A DNA stretch of 64,000 nt, from the NCBI RefSeq assembly GCF_022558445.1, contig NZ_CP054699.1, positions 2,064,001-2,128,000 on the forward strand, in the 5' to 3' direction. This DNA is from Candidatus Contubernalis alkalaceticus (GTDB lineage: Bacteria > Bacillota > Dethiobacteria > SKNC01). A program made the position numbers and the translations under genes. Every line of letters starts with the position of its first letter. Position 1 is the first letter of the stretch. The notes beneath the pieces were generated by a model that was given only the letters and a program-made list of their open reading frames with translations, ran no database searches and was not told the DNA's origin. Below are positions 1-8,752 of the stretch, piece after piece.

Positions 1-256
1 TAGGCTCATCGTAAGCAGCTGCATCCGCTTTTTCCGATTTTACGGCTAAAGCACAATCAAGAACGGTGTTATAATACTGAAATTCAGCATTTGGAAATTT
101 TGATAGTACCAATTCATCGGCTACCGTACCTGTTGGAACCGCAAATATTTTACTTTCCAATTGCGAAAGATCTGTAATTACTTCTTTCTCACCACAACCT
201 GCAAGCAAAACGAGTAACAGCATCAACATAAGGCCTGTACATAATGTTCTTTTCAT
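1..256 (-). CDS. Extracellular solute-binding lipoprotein, 5' part only
   Basis: The gene starts with ATG at 256 behind a GGGGG ribosome binding site and runs off the window at base 1, so only about 85 residues are visible. The N-terminus has two basic residues, a hydrophobic stretch and a lipobox (LLAGC), which predicts a lipid-anchored protein outside the membrane. The mature part begins with an ionisable linker and then IFAVPTGTVADEL, followed by a segment resembling the ligand-binding lobe of family 3 periplasmic binding proteins of polar amino-acid ABC transporters. The family assignment is an inference from this short part. The permease and ATPase genes, if present, would lie outside the window. 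Confidence 0.7.
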   Translation of the reverse strand, partial: MKRTLCTGLMLMLLLVLLAGCGEKEVITDLSQLESKIFAVPTGTVADELVLSKFPNAEFQYYNTVLDCALAVKSEKADAAAYDEP

Positions 257-462
257 AAAATGAACCCCCTAAATATATTTTTGTTAATAAATTATTACAC
301 AAAATTATCATATCAGTTATTACCTATTTTATCTATCCTAAATTACCGATTGAAGTAAAATATTTGGACTCATGCAATGAAGAGATCTTCTCGCTTAGAT
401 ATAAATTTTTGCCACCTTAATTATTAAATGATAGCAGGACAAACTAATAAGCAGCACCAACA

Positions 463-503
463 AAAGGGTTTCTGTTATACTTGGCATATAACAGAAACCC
501 TTT
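463..503 (-). terminator. Perfect 17-bp hairpin after tRNA-Pro
   Basis: A perfect inverted repeat with 17-bp arms (463-479 and 487-503) and a 7-base loop lies just downstream of tRNA-Pro. On the minus strand it ends in CCCTTTT, a short T tract. It probably ends the tRNA transcript. Confidence 0.7.
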
Positions 504-520
504 AATAATCAATAATATTA

Positions 521-597
521 TGGTCGGAGCGAGAGGATTTGAACCTCCGACCTCTTGACCCCCAGTCAAGCGCGCTACCAAGCTGCGCCACGCCCCG
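521..597 (-). tRNA. tRNA-Pro (anticodon GGG)
   Basis: The minus strand folds as a standard 77-nt tRNA with an encoded 3' CCA. The acceptor arm pairs CGGGGCG with CGCTCCG, and the T loop contains GTTCAAATC. The anticodon stem pairs CTTGA with TCAAG around the loop CTGGGGG, whose middle bases are the GGG anticodon read by proline codon CCC. Confidence 0.95.
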
Positions 598-677
598 ATA
601 TATTTGCTACAATAGGTAATATAACATATTTAGCTTATAAAATCAACCTCTTTCAAAAAGGTATTTTATATAGGTAT

Positions 678-1247
678 TTATCCATTTTTTTCTTTTAGAC
701 TTATTCTAGTTAAAGCTGCTAATGCATAGTTCTTCACTCTCTCATCAGCGGAAGATTCTATTATTTCTAAGCAAATATGTTTTGCTTCTTCAAATAAATA
801 ACTATCCTCATATGCTTGCATCAGAGCCAAAATTACTTGGTGTGATCCAGGTGTTATTGCCTTTGCCTGTTCTAGATAAAATATTGCCCTCTTGTTATCA
901 CCTGTTTTTCTATAAACCGCGCCTAAATTTTTTAAAGCAAAAAAATTATCTGGTTCTAATGCTAAGGCTTGAAGCAAAACATTAATCGCTTTTTCATATA
1001 AGTCCTTTTTATAATATGAAAAACCTAATGCAACAACTGCATTTGTTATAAAAGGATTTAAGTCTACACATTTTTCAAGTATCAAAATTGATTCTTTGTA
1101 ATTACCCATTTCACTATAACAGATACCTAAATTATATAATGCTTCTATATTCTCGGGGTCATTTTCTAAAATAAAAAGTAGAATTTTCTCTCCTTCTATG
1201 TAGTTTCCATTCTCAAGCTCTTGAACAGCAAAGTCAATTTCCCTCAT
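678..1247 (-). CDS. Tetratricopeptide-repeat protein
   Basis: This 189-residue protein is made almost entirely of TPR units of 34 residues. Motifs such as ALYNLGICYSEMGNY, AVVALGFSYYKKDLY and ALKNLGAVYRKTGDN recur from about residue 36 to 135. No signal peptide, membrane segment or catalytic domain is visible, so it is most likely a cytoplasmic protein-protein interaction scaffold. It starts at ATG 1247 behind AAGGAG. It stands alone between tRNA-Pro and the bacillithiol operon, with repeat copy A upstream. The partner is unknown. Confidence 0.85.
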   Translation of the reverse strand: MREIDFAVQELENGNYIEGEKILLFILENDPENIEALYNLGICYSEMGNYKESILILEKCVDLNPFITNAVVALGFSYYKKDLYEKAINVLLQALALEPDNFFALKNLGAVYRKTGDNKRAIFYLEQAKAITPGSHQVILALMQAYEDSYLFEEAKHICLEIIESSADERVKNYALAALTRISLKEKNG

Positions 1248-1316
1248 CTGCTTTACTCCTTACAATAATTGATTTTAAAGAATGAATACAAAAATATTAT
1301 TTTTTTTTCGCTTTTT

Positions 1317-1435
1317 CTCTTTTTTTAGGGTATAAGACCCCCACCTCTAAGCGTTAACGTAAGTGGGGATCTTAATCAGGTGGAGTAAAGTCTTCACCTG
1401 ATTCCCCGATTTTAAAGCTTGCTAAAACCAGTTCC
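1317..1435 (+). repeat. Structured dispersed repeat, copy A
   Basis: This is one of three copies (also 46093-46213 and 49553-49673) of an element of about 120 bp. It opens with CTCTTTTTTTAGGGTATA, then a CCCCAC/GTGGGG hairpin around CTAAGCGTTA, then a hairpin with perfect 9-bp arms AATCAGGTG/CACCTGATT. The third hairpin of the family (GTTTCAG/CTGAAAC) is degraded here. The copy lies between the 3' end of bshA and the TPR gene. Layout and the first hairpin resemble the right ends of IS200/IS605-type elements, so a MITE derived from such ends is my best guess. Confidence 0.75.
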
Positions 1436-1491
1436 CTAAGAGGTTAAGAAAATTCAGCAGCATAAAGTAAGTATTCCATTCTTAACATAGT

Positions 1492-2607
1492 TTACAGTAC
1501 TGTTCTGTACAATTCTTCGTACTGTTCAATTATTACAGATGAATCAAACATCGCTACGGCTCTTTTTCTGGCCTGATATGAAAATCTATGGCAGACTTCA
1601 GACCGGGTAAAAATTTCAAGACAGCCCTCGGCCATTCCCTCAACATCTCCAACCGGATAAAGCAGTCCTGTTTCTCCGTGATTAATCACTTCAGGGATTC
1701 CTCCAACCCGGGAAGCCACCACAGGCACCCCGCAGGACATGGCCTCCAGAATTGCCAACCCGAAGCTTTCTTTTTCAGACGGCATCAATAAAACATCAGC
1801 TCCCTGAAGTACTTCCAAGATTTCATCGTGATTTCCTAAGAAATGAACCTTGTCTTTTATCCCTAGCTCTTCTGTCAACATGGAAGCCTCATCCCGATCC
1901 GGGCCATCTCCTACCATAAACAACCGGGCAGGTAATTCCTGATGAACCTTATAAAATATTTTAATGACATCAAAAACCCTTTTAACAGATCGAAAGTTGG
2001 AAATATGAAGAAGGATCTTTTCTTTCCCTTTTCGATAATGTAAGAGGCACCGGTTTTTGTCTCCTGGTTTATACAGAGCAGTATCTACAAAATTATAAAT
2101 AACCTGTGGTTCACCACACTCTGGAAAAAATTTAACAGTTTCTTCTTTCAGGCTGTGAGAAACTGCAGTCACCGCATCGCTCTGATTAATGCTGAAGGCG
2201 GTGATCTCTCGAAAAGAAGAATCGCTCCCCACCAGGGTAATATCTGTGCCGTGCAGGGTAGTTACAACCTTTAATGTAATATTTGCTACGATCTGGCGGG
2301 CCAGATAGGCACATAGAGAGTGAGGAATGGCATAATGGGCATGAAGTATATCCAGACCTACCTCTCTGCTTATGGACACAATTTTGTTAACCAGGGCTAA
2401 GACATAAGGGTTGTGCTGAAAAAGAGGATAATCTAAAGCTCCTACTTCATGAAAAAAAATTTGGGGATGATATCCCTGAAGTCGGAAGGGTTTCTGGTAA
2501 CTGATAAAATGAATTTCATGCCCCTTTTCTGCTAAAGATTTTCCAAGTTCCGTAGCCACCACACCACTTCCACCGTGGGTGGGGTAACAGAGCATTCCTA
2601 TTTTCAC
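1492..2607 (-). CDS. bshA: BshA, N-acetyl-alpha-D-glucosaminyl L-malate synthase
   Basis: This is the first enzyme of bacillithiol synthesis, transferring GlcNAc from UDP-GlcNAc to L-malate. The 371-residue protein is a GT4 (GT-B fold) glycosyltransferase. The N-terminus [21 protein letters not shown] is typical of BshA, and the EX7E motif of retaining GT-B enzymes is seen in [19 protein letters not shown] near residue 283. Translation starts at GTG 2607, directly after the bshB1 stop codon and behind GGGGAGGG. It is last in the operon bshC-bshB1-bshA. The order and the presence of bshB1 and bshC make BshA far more likely than a generic GT4 enzyme. Confidence 0.93.
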   Translation of the reverse strand: MKIGMLCYPTHGGSGVVATELGKSLAEKGHEIHFISYQKPFRLQGYHPQIFFHEVGALDYPLFQHNPYVLALVNKIVSISREVGLDILHAHYAIPHSLCAYLARQIVANITLKVVTTLHGTDITLVGSDSSFREITAFSINQSDAVTAVSHSLKEETVKFFPECGEPQVIYNFVDTALYKPGDKNRCLLHYRKGKEKILLHISNFRSVKRVFDVIKIFYKVHQELPARLFMVGDGPDRDEASMLTEELGIKDKVHFLGNHDEILEVLQGADVLLMPSEKESFGLAILEAMSCGVPVVASRVGGIPEVINHGETGLLYPVGDVEGMAEGCLEIFTRSEVCHRFSYQARKRAVAMFDSSVIIEQYEELYRTVL

Positions 2608-3312
2608 TTACTTTCCCTCCCCTAAAAATAAATCCGGTAAAGATACCTTGCCTTCAGGAACCAGGCCTTCCGCATAAGGAGCTTTAATAAAAGACCCAAA
2701 AAACTGGTCTCTGCTTTTTAGATATTGAATAAATAACGGGGAATTAACCTCAGTTTCCACCCTGAATTCTGAAGGAAGAGCAAACTGACTATAATGGCAG
2801 GCAATTGCCTGCCATTTTTTATCCACCTGACTGCTGATATCAATTAACAGCGTTGGATTTGCAGTTTTACCTAAAAAATAATAGAATATTTTAGAAGGAC
2901 GATACGCCTTTCCCTCAGCCGGGTATTTTAATAGGCCAGAAAGGTGACAGGCTTCTTTTACCAGCAGAGAACCATTTATATGATCAGGATGATTGTCTTC
3001 ATAATATGGACATAGGACGATTCTTGGCCTAAATTTTCTTATTAGTTCAATCACTATTTTTTTAGATTTATCATCGCTTTTTATAAAAGCATCGGGAAGA
3101 TTTGCACATTCTCTCACCTCTGCTCCCAATACCCGGGCTGCCTCTTTCCCCTCCCGAGCCCTCTCCTCCGGAGTTCCATGACTGGCTCTCTCCCCTTGAG
3201 TAAGGTCCACAATTCCACAGCGGAAACCCTTTGCGGTATGAACGGCAATAGTCCCCCCAATTCCAATTTCCACATCATCAGGGTGAGCTCCAAAAGCCAG
3301 TATATCTAACAT
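2608..3312 (-). CDS. bshB1: BshB1, GlcNAc-malate deacetylase
   Basis: This LmbE-family zinc amidohydrolase removes the acetyl group from GlcNAc-malate in the second step of bacillithiol synthesis. The 234-residue protein carries the zinc site motif AHPDDVE near residue 9 and the second metal/active-site motif HPDH near residue 111. The neighbouring bshA and bshC support BshB1 over other LmbE deacetylases. It starts at ATG 3312 behind GAGGTG, and its stop codon abuts the bshA start, which suggests translational coupling. Confidence 0.93.
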   Translation of the reverse strand: MLDILAFGAHPDDVEIGIGGTIAVHTAKGFRCGIVDLTQGERASHGTPEERAREGKEAARVLGAEVRECANLPDAFIKSDDKSKKIVIELIRKFRPRIVLCPYYEDNHPDHINGSLLVKEACHLSGLLKYPAEGKAYRPSKIFYYFLGKTANPTLLIDISSQVDKKWQAIACHYSQFALPSEFRVETEVNSPLFIQYLKSRDQFFGSFIKAPYAEGLVPEGKVSLPDLFLGEGK

Positions 3313-3335
3313 ATATTCACCTCATAAAATATATT

Positions 3336-4955
3336 TTAAGTTAAGCGATAGAAATGATGACCTTCTTTTAAAGGAAATTCCTTTACAAGTTTATCCCAAA
3401 AAGCCGGACCGTATTTGATAATATAGGGAAAAATATTATAAATCCTTTCCTGAAGCTCGTTTACCGGATAACAGGCATTCTCCAGTTTATAGAAATGACC
3501 CAGCGCAACTTCATGCTTTTCCTTCAATTCCTCCTGAGCCTTTCCCCGAAGGTAAGCAATATCTTTTAATACAATATTCCGGTTAGTATCCGTCAAGCTT
3601 CCAAGTTGACTGTTTATATGCTTAAGTTGTTCTTTAATTGTCTCGTACTCCCTTTCCACTGTTTTTTCCAGGGATTCAAACAGTCCAGAAATACTTATCT
3701 CCTCTTTTTCTTCCAAATAGCTTAACCGGGCCTTATTAATATTAAAAAGCTCCTTTTCTGTTAAAGAGTACTTTTTTAGATACCGCACCATGCGTGGTTC
3801 TATCAGAGTAACTGAGGGTCTTGGGTAAAGAACCGGAGGCTTTAATTTAAATAGCGAGTAAAGGGGCATCAACTGGCCAAAATAAGATATCTCCCCAGGA
3901 CCACAAACCTGCATTACCGTTGGCAGAAGCATTTCCTGAAGCAGCGGCCGCGTAATTACATTAGGACTGTACTTCTCTGGATGCTTAATTATACTTTCCG
4001 TCGTTTCTTGAACCGTGCCTAGATCTGCTCCCTGTCGAGTGACCACCCGTCCGTTCTTCTCAAAAAGAGCGACTCTACCTTTTTCTCTCAAACCAAAAAG
4101 GTTAATCTGACTTCCTTCTCTTTTTACCTGAAGATGATATCCCAATGCTTGAATTATCTTTTCCTGCTTATCTAAAACATCTGCCACTTTTCCCCTGTGA
4201 ACGCAGAAAGAGGAAAGCAATGAACCAGTTCTATCTCTTATCCCTTTCAACAGTGGGTTAAAAAGAATCAGTCCCTGTTTTGCAAAAAGCCAGGCCATAA
4301 GACGACCAAACCAACGGGTAAGACTATCGCTTTTTCGAGCGCTATTTTGAAGCAGCATTAAAACTGAATCCCTGAATTCTGTAGGAGAAATATGTTCCTC
4401 CAACTGAACTATCAATTGTAAAAAACGGGTAAATTCTATTGGTAGATATTCAACAGGAAGATATCCGTTTTCCCCTCCGGGCAGAGTTATTTCTTCAACT
4501 CCTCCGTCCAATCCCTGTAGATGAATGTGATTCACTTCTCGAAAATCATGATCTTCAGAGGCAATCCAAAAAACCGGTACCGTAGAAAGGCCCTTTTCAT
4601 TTAGTCGTTCCACCAATTTTACCGCTGTAATTGCCTTATAAACAGTATACAAAGGACCGGTAAAAATACCGGCCTGCTGTCCTGTGGCTACAACTACAGT
4701 TTGGGGGTCTTTGAGTTTTTCAATGTTTTCTAAAGTCTCAGCGGAAGCTTCCAAAGAAATGTTGTATTTAATTAAATCCTGGACCAGTGCCTGCCGATTT
4801 TCCTCAGGAAAATTATCTGTCAACCAGGAATACTTGTCCTCAATGTCATCAAAATGTTTATAATGACTTAAATAAAGCTCTTTGATTCCATCTGCTTCGT
4901 CCCGATAATCTAAAAATAAACTGGGATAATGCCTTTCTTCTTGTTCTCGCTTCAA
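3336..4955 (-). CDS. bshC: BshC, putative bacillithiol cysteine ligase
   Basis: BshC is needed for the last step of bacillithiol synthesis, adding cysteine to glucosaminyl-malate; how it works is poorly understood. The 539-residue length and the family block TVVVATGQQAGIFTGPLY near residue 87, followed by PVFWIASEDHDFREV, identify it. A Rossmann-like core is followed by a coiled-coil region around residues 400-470 (repeated E/K-rich heptads) and a C-terminal tail, as in the family. The start is probably TTG 4955; the ribosome binding site there is weak (GGGTTGGAT). It is first in the bsh operon. Confidence 0.92.
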   Translation of the reverse strand: MKREQEERHYPSLFLDYRDEADGIKELYLSHYKHFDDIEDKYSWLTDNFPEENRQALVQDLIKYNISLEASAETLENIEKLKDPQTVVVATGQQAGIFTGPLYTVYKAITAVKLVERLNEKGLSTVPVFWIASEDHDFREVNHIHLQGLDGGVEEITLPGGENGYLPVEYLPIEFTRFLQLIVQLEEHISPTEFRDSVLMLLQNSARKSDSLTRWFGRLMAWLFAKQGLILFNPLLKGIRDRTGSLLSSFCVHRGKVADVLDKQEKIIQALGYHLQVKREGSQINLFGLREKGRVALFEKNGRVVTRQGADLGTVQETTESIIKHPEKYSPNVITRPLLQEMLLPTVMQVCGPGEISYFGQLMPLYSLFKLKPPVLYPRPSVTLIEPRMVRYLKKYSLTEKELFNINKARLSYLEEKEEISISGLFESLEKTVEREYETIKEQLKHINSQLGSLTDTNRNIVLKDIAYLRGKAQEELKEKHEVALGHFYKLENACYPVNELQERIYNIFPYIIKYGPAFWDKLVKEFPLKEGHHFYRLT

Positions 4956-5283
4956 TTTTATCCAACCCTTCGTTCAAACTACCTGAAATGCCGTATGATT
5001 TATACAGACAAACTATGTAATTATACATTAGAGAAACTAATTATTTCTCCAACAAATCTTGTTTAATTATCACAAAGAGAAATGTCACCTACAGTTTTAA
5101 AGAATTACATAACTACCCAAATATTGTATCACAAAAATAAATGCTTTGTGTTAATTTTACCAATAAAGGAAAAAGAAATAAAGTACTGAACAAATTCCAC
5201 TGGAAAAAGGTTATAATATATAAGAACAGCAATAACAAGCATTCGATTAATATAAACAGTTATCCAACTTGGAGGAAACAATA
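4956..5283. other. Divergent intergenic region, bshC / rlmD
   Basis: This gap separates the divergently transcribed bsh operon and the rRNA methyltransferase gene. It is AT-rich with no convincing open frame. A TATAAT hexamer at 5212-5217 reads toward rlmD and is the best -10 candidate; a TGAACA hexamer at 5187-5192 is a poor -35 at a 19-bp distance. I see no clear promoter for the bsh operon and no riboswitch fold. Confidence 0.5.
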
Positions 5284-6657
5284 GTGAAACGAAGTGTACC
5301 TGTAACCATTGCCCAACAGTTGGAAATAGATATTACCGGTTTAAATCATTTTGGAGAAGGAGTGGGCCGATACCAGGGCTTTACCCTATTTATTCCTGGA
5401 GGAATTCCGGGAGACCGCCTGTTGGTAGAAATAATATCCATACAAAAAAATTACGCCCGAGCCCTTTTGCAATCAGTGATAAATTCCTCTCCCTTTAGGA
5501 TTAACCCTACCTGCACATTTTATCCGGAATGCGGTGGCTGTCAGCTGCAGCATATCAGTTACCCCGCACAATTAAAACTAAAAACACAATTGGTAAAAGA
5601 AACTTTATCTCGGATTGGTTCCATAGACCCCGATATTGTCAAAGAAACAAAAGGTATGAAAAACCCCTGGAACTATCGCAATAAGGCCCAGTATCCCGTA
5701 AGATTACAAAAAAGCATGGCGGTTACAGGATTTTTTGCCCCCAGAAGCCACAATCTTATAGCAATTGACCGCTGTAAAATTCAATGCAATTCCACTGAAA
5801 TAATAACGGAAACCATAATAGGAATAATGAATCAAAAAAATATTTCTGCTTATAATGAAAAAACCGGACGGGGACTTATTCGTCACGTCCTGGTCCGGGA
5901 ATCCTTTTATAATGGAGAAGTTATGGTTGTGCTGGTGACCAACGGTGAAACCATCCCACAAGAAAAGGAGCTGGTAAAAGCGCTTAAACAGCGAGTCCCT
6001 AATCTGGTATCTATAGTACAAAACATTAACACCCGCCGAGACAATATTATTTTAGGAAAAAAGGAAAAAGTTATTTTTGGAAAAGACCATATAATAGAGT
6101 CAGTTGGAAACTTTAAATTTAAGATTTCCCCGGGTTCCTTTTTTCAGGTAAATCCTAAGCAGGCTAAAGTGTTATACGATACAGTACTTGAATATGCCGG
6201 TTTAACCGGTATAGAAGTGATCTTTGACCTTTACTGTGGTACCGGATCCATAGCCCTTTATCTGGCGCCCAACTCTGCCTGGGTCTATGGTATTGAAATG
6301 GTTCCCCAGGCGGCACAAGATGCCCAGGAAAATGCTCAGCTCAATCAGGTACAAAATTCTGAGTTTTTTGTGGGAAAAGCTGAGGAATATATGCCTAAAC
6401 TGATGAAAAAGGGGGTTATTCCAGATACAGTTGTGGTTGATCCACCTCGGAAGGGATGCCACAGGGATTTACTGCAGTCAATCCTGGAAGCAGAGCCCAG
6501 AAAAATTATCTATGTTTCTTGCAACCCATCCACCCTGGCCCGTGATCTTGCAATCCTTACTGAGAAAAACATATACCGTATTGCTGAAGTCCAGCCTATT
6601 GACATGTTTCCCCACACTTATCACGTGGAAACCTTGGTCTTAATGTCGAAAAAGTAA
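5284..6657 (+). CDS. rlmD: 23S rRNA (uracil-5-)-methyltransferase, RlmD/RlmCD (RumA) family
   Basis: This SAM-dependent enzyme makes 5-methyluridine in 23S rRNA. In order: an N-terminal TRAM domain, a cysteine cluster for a 4Fe-4S centre (CTFYPECGGCQLQH), the methyltransferase motif DLYCGTGSIALYLA, VVDPPRKGC, and the catalytic cysteine motif YVSCNPSTLARDL. It ends with the family tail EVQPIDMFPHTYHVETLV. GTG 5284 is preferred because GGAGG lies 8 bases upstream; an in-frame TTG at 5269 overlaps that site. The protein has 457 residues, normal for the family. Gram-positive members often modify both U747 and U1939. It is a lone plus-strand gene. Confidence 0.9.
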   Translation: MKRSVPVTIAQQLEIDITGLNHFGEGVGRYQGFTLFIPGGIPGDRLLVEIISIQKNYARALLQSVINSSPFRINPTCTFYPECGGCQLQHISYPAQLKLKTQLVKETLSRIGSIDPDIVKETKGMKNPWNYRNKAQYPVRLQKSMAVTGFFAPRSHNLIAIDRCKIQCNSTEIITETIIGIMNQKNISAYNEKTGRGLIRHVLVRESFYNGEVMVVLVTNGETIPQEKELVKALKQRVPNLVSIVQNINTRRDNIILGKKEKVIFGKDHIIESVGNFKFKISPGSFFQVNPKQAKVLYDTVLEYAGLTGIEVIFDLYCGTGSIALYLAPNSAWVYGIEMVPQAAQDAQENAQLNQVQNSEFFVGKAEEYMPKLMKKGVIPDTVVVDPPRKGCHRDLLQSILEAEPRKIIYVSCNPSTLARDLAILTEKNIYRIAEVQPIDMFPHTYHVETLVLMSKK

Positions 6658-6870
6658 GACAATTACAGCGTTGAAATACTAATACAAATAACAGACAGCA
6701 ATAGAGCAGCGGTGTGATGTCAAGTAGTTAACTGGAAATTATTTAAGAAATTCACTGTTGTTAAGGGGGTGCTTGCTCAAAAAAGGCATCACTTAACTAA
6801 GCCACCCAAATTAACAGTACTAAAATTACATTAACGGTAAATTATGGGTGGATGGAATCGCAGCTAATCT

Positions 6871-8121
6871 TTATAATATTTCTTGTTGGTTTCCTCCTCT
6901 CGGTTGGTAGAGTTGGTTCGTCTTTAGCAGATGAAAGACCAACCGTACCAGTTTACGTGCTGTAAGAGCAAGGGCCCGTTTATGGGCGAACTGTTTCGGC
7001 TCTGCCTTTTTCTTGGCATAATACTCTGCAAAAACAGGGTCGTGCACCCGAACACTGTTAGCCGCCTCCATTAAGTAATATCGCAAATAGCGGTTACCAG
7101 AGTGAATTAGCCGTGTTTGGCTGGCCGTAAAGTTTCCCGATTGATTCTCAGTCCAGGCAATGCCAGCATGCTTAGCCAACTGCTTATGGCTGGCAAACTG
7201 GTGGATGTCACCAATTTCAGCCAAGATACCAGAAGAAAAGATAGGACCGATCCCCGGGACAGAATCTAGAGTTTGAGGAATCGTTTTTAAATGGTCTTCG
7301 ATAGCCTTTTTTATAGACTTAATCTGTTCCTGAATTGTCCGAATGACCCGAATACTGGAGGCCATAGCCAGGTTAACAGAATCAGCCATAGCCTTAGATA
7401 ATCGGTAAGAAGAACGAGCTGCTTTCTGTAATTCCTTAGCCACAGATTGAGGATCATCAAATCGATTTTTACCATGCTGGATTAAAAATTCCACCAGCTG
7501 GTCCACAGAGATTTCTGCTAAAGTTTCTGAGGATTCAAACTCCTCCATGACGGCCAAAGAAGTTGCCGACAGCTTGTTTTCAAAAACAAGCGTGTAATCG
7601 CTGCATTTTAAATACAGGTTGGTCATAAGGAAATTACTTTCTCTTACCAGTGCCTTCATGAGATGGTACCTGGTCCGGGTCAGCCGCTGCAGTGCCATCA
7701 TCGGTTCACTCCAGGTGAAGGGATGAGGTAAGTGGCCGGACCGAACCTTGGCGGCAATATACCAGGCATCCAACCGGTCATTTTTAGGGGCGGAAAGGAA
7801 ATGAGACTTTTTATACTCCTTAATTAGACTGGGGTTAAACATATAGACTTTAACATTAGAGCACCCAAAATCTAAATGCCGATGTAAGTATATGGCGGCG
7901 TGAGTCGAGTAGCAGCCGGTATGTTCCAGTCCAAAACGAATTTCATCAAAACTATGCTTATCTACCAGCTGATTAATCCGTTTCTGCAGCTCCATGATAC
8001 CGGGTCGGTTATTTAGAACAGTAAAGCGGCATAAAGCTCGTTTCTCTTCTTCATCGGTTAAACAGCATACTACATTTTCCTTGCTGCTTACATCAATACC
8101 GACAAACAAAGGTATAGTCAT
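6871..8121 (-). CDS. IS110-family DEDD transposase
   Basis: The protein (about 416 residues) has the two domains of this family. The N-terminal RuvC-like DEDD domain starts with FVGIDVSSKENVVCCLTD and includes FGLEHTGCYS and KNDRLDAWYIA, supplying acidic residues. The C-terminal Transposase_20 domain has SVPGIGPIFSSGILAEIGD, a helix-hairpin-helix-like segment, followed by the SGNRYLRYYLMEAA region with the catalytic serine context. AAGGAGGTG lies upstream; ATG 8121 is preferred, while GTG 8133 overlaps the binding site. No frameshift or internal stop is present, so the enzyme could be active. Confidence 0.92.
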   Translation of the reverse strand: MTIPLFVGIDVSSKENVVCCLTDEEEKRALCRFTVLNNRPGIMELQKRINQLVDKHSFDEIRFGLEHTGCYSTHAAIYLHRHLDFGCSNVKVYMFNPSLIKEYKKSHFLSAPKNDRLDAWYIAAKVRSGHLPHPFTWSEPMMALQRLTRTRYHLMKALVRESNFLMTNLYLKCSDYTLVFENKLSATSLAVMEEFESSETLAEISVDQLVEFLIQHGKNRFDDPQSVAKELQKAARSSYRLSKAMADSVNLAMASSIRVIRTIQEQIKSIKKAIEDHLKTIPQTLDSVPGIGPIFSSGILAEIGDIHQFASHKQLAKHAGIAWTENQSGNFTASQTRLIHSGNRYLRYYLMEAANSVRVHDPVFAEYYAKKKAEPKQFAHKRALALTARKLVRLVFHLLKTNQLYQPRGGNQQEIL

Positions 8122-8139
8122 CGTCGTTTTCACCTCCTT

Positions 8140-8426
8140 AGAAAAAGGATGTGATGTCTACAGTCCTGGGATGTCCCTGGGAAACCCATGAACGACAGCC
8201 TTGCGAGCTATTGGAATACACCGGTTCCCCTCGGTGCACTGGTCTCCCTCTGCTGGCAGGAGAGAGGGGCAACCGGGAAACAGTCAGCGTGTTGGTCTAT
8301 AACATGGGGCCAGGGGAACACTCTAAAAAAGGAAGACACCCGATAACGGGGCAACGGGAGGAGATTGAACATTCCCTTGGTAGACACCTATGGCTATATT
8401 TTCCCAAAGACATCCCAGGACTGTAA
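8140..8426 (-). ncRNA. Candidate IS110 bridge RNA (seekRNA) region
   Basis: The roughly 290 bp upstream of the transposase hold no plausible frame but much base pairing. A near-perfect 25-bp inverted repeat closes the region: ACAGTCCTGGGATGTC at 8159-8174 and its complement at 8411-8426, extended by a shared GGGAAA. Inside, on the minus strand, an arm pairs CCGGTT with AACCGG and CCCCTC with GAGGGG around 8222-8276. IS110-group elements are known to encode a structured bridge RNA in the non-coding end flanking the transposase; assigning that function here is inference from position and fold. Confidence 0.6.
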
Positions 8427-8481
8427 ACCCTATTTTCAAATTATTTTGATATGATAAGCGGAAACGTATTGTTTGATAGGC

Positions 8482-8586
8482 TTGTGAATATGCCGCAGTT
8501 GTGGATTCTGATGGATAACTCTTCGAGTTACCCACAGACCCCACGAACTGCTTGGACAACACTTCGCGTTGACCACATATTCACAA
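8482..8586. other. Folded three-way-junction element with TTC-loop hairpins
   Basis: An 11-bp perfect outer stem (TTGTGAATATG at 8482-8492, complement at 8576-8586) encloses two arms. Arm 1 pairs GCAGTT (8495-8500) with AACTGC (8546-8551) and ends in the hairpin TAACTC-TTC-GAGTTA (8516-8530). Arm 2 is CAACAC-TTC-GCGTTG (8557-8571). It sits between the IS110 element and the M13 peptidase gene. It resembles REP-like palindromic elements, which IS110 relatives sometimes target. Function unknown. Confidence 0.6.
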
Positions 8587-8752
8587 CCCCTACTACTAAT
8601 TTTTTTAATCCTTTTTAAAAAGATCATAAGTACTTTAGATAACAATAAATTTGATTCTGTATAAAGTTTTCAAAGAACAAATGAGCACCATACGAACTGG
8701 AAATTTACGTCCAAATCGTCTGCTGCTCATAGTATACAAGGAGGAAGATATT

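Larger units (their letters stand above)
6871..8426 (-). mobile_element. IS110-family insertion sequence (minimum extent)
   Basis: The element contains one DEDD transposase gene and, on its 5' side, a structured non-coding stretch with no frame of its own. IS110-family elements lack long terminal inverted repeats and usually leave no clear target duplication, so the true ends cannot be fixed here. The left end lies somewhere in 6658-6870 and the right end near or beyond 8426. It sits between rlmD and an M13 peptidase gene and appears intact. Confidence 0.8.

Noticed and set aside
8497-8575. Replication origin with opposed DnaA-box-like sites
   Set aside because: The boxes carry mismatches, no AT-rich unwinding region or dnaA/rep gene is near, and the paired arms fit a folded repeat better.
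8651-8752. Upstream ATG extension of the M13 peptidase gene
   Set aside because: It would place 34 polar residues before the signal peptide; ATG 8753 has AAGGAGG at ideal spacing.
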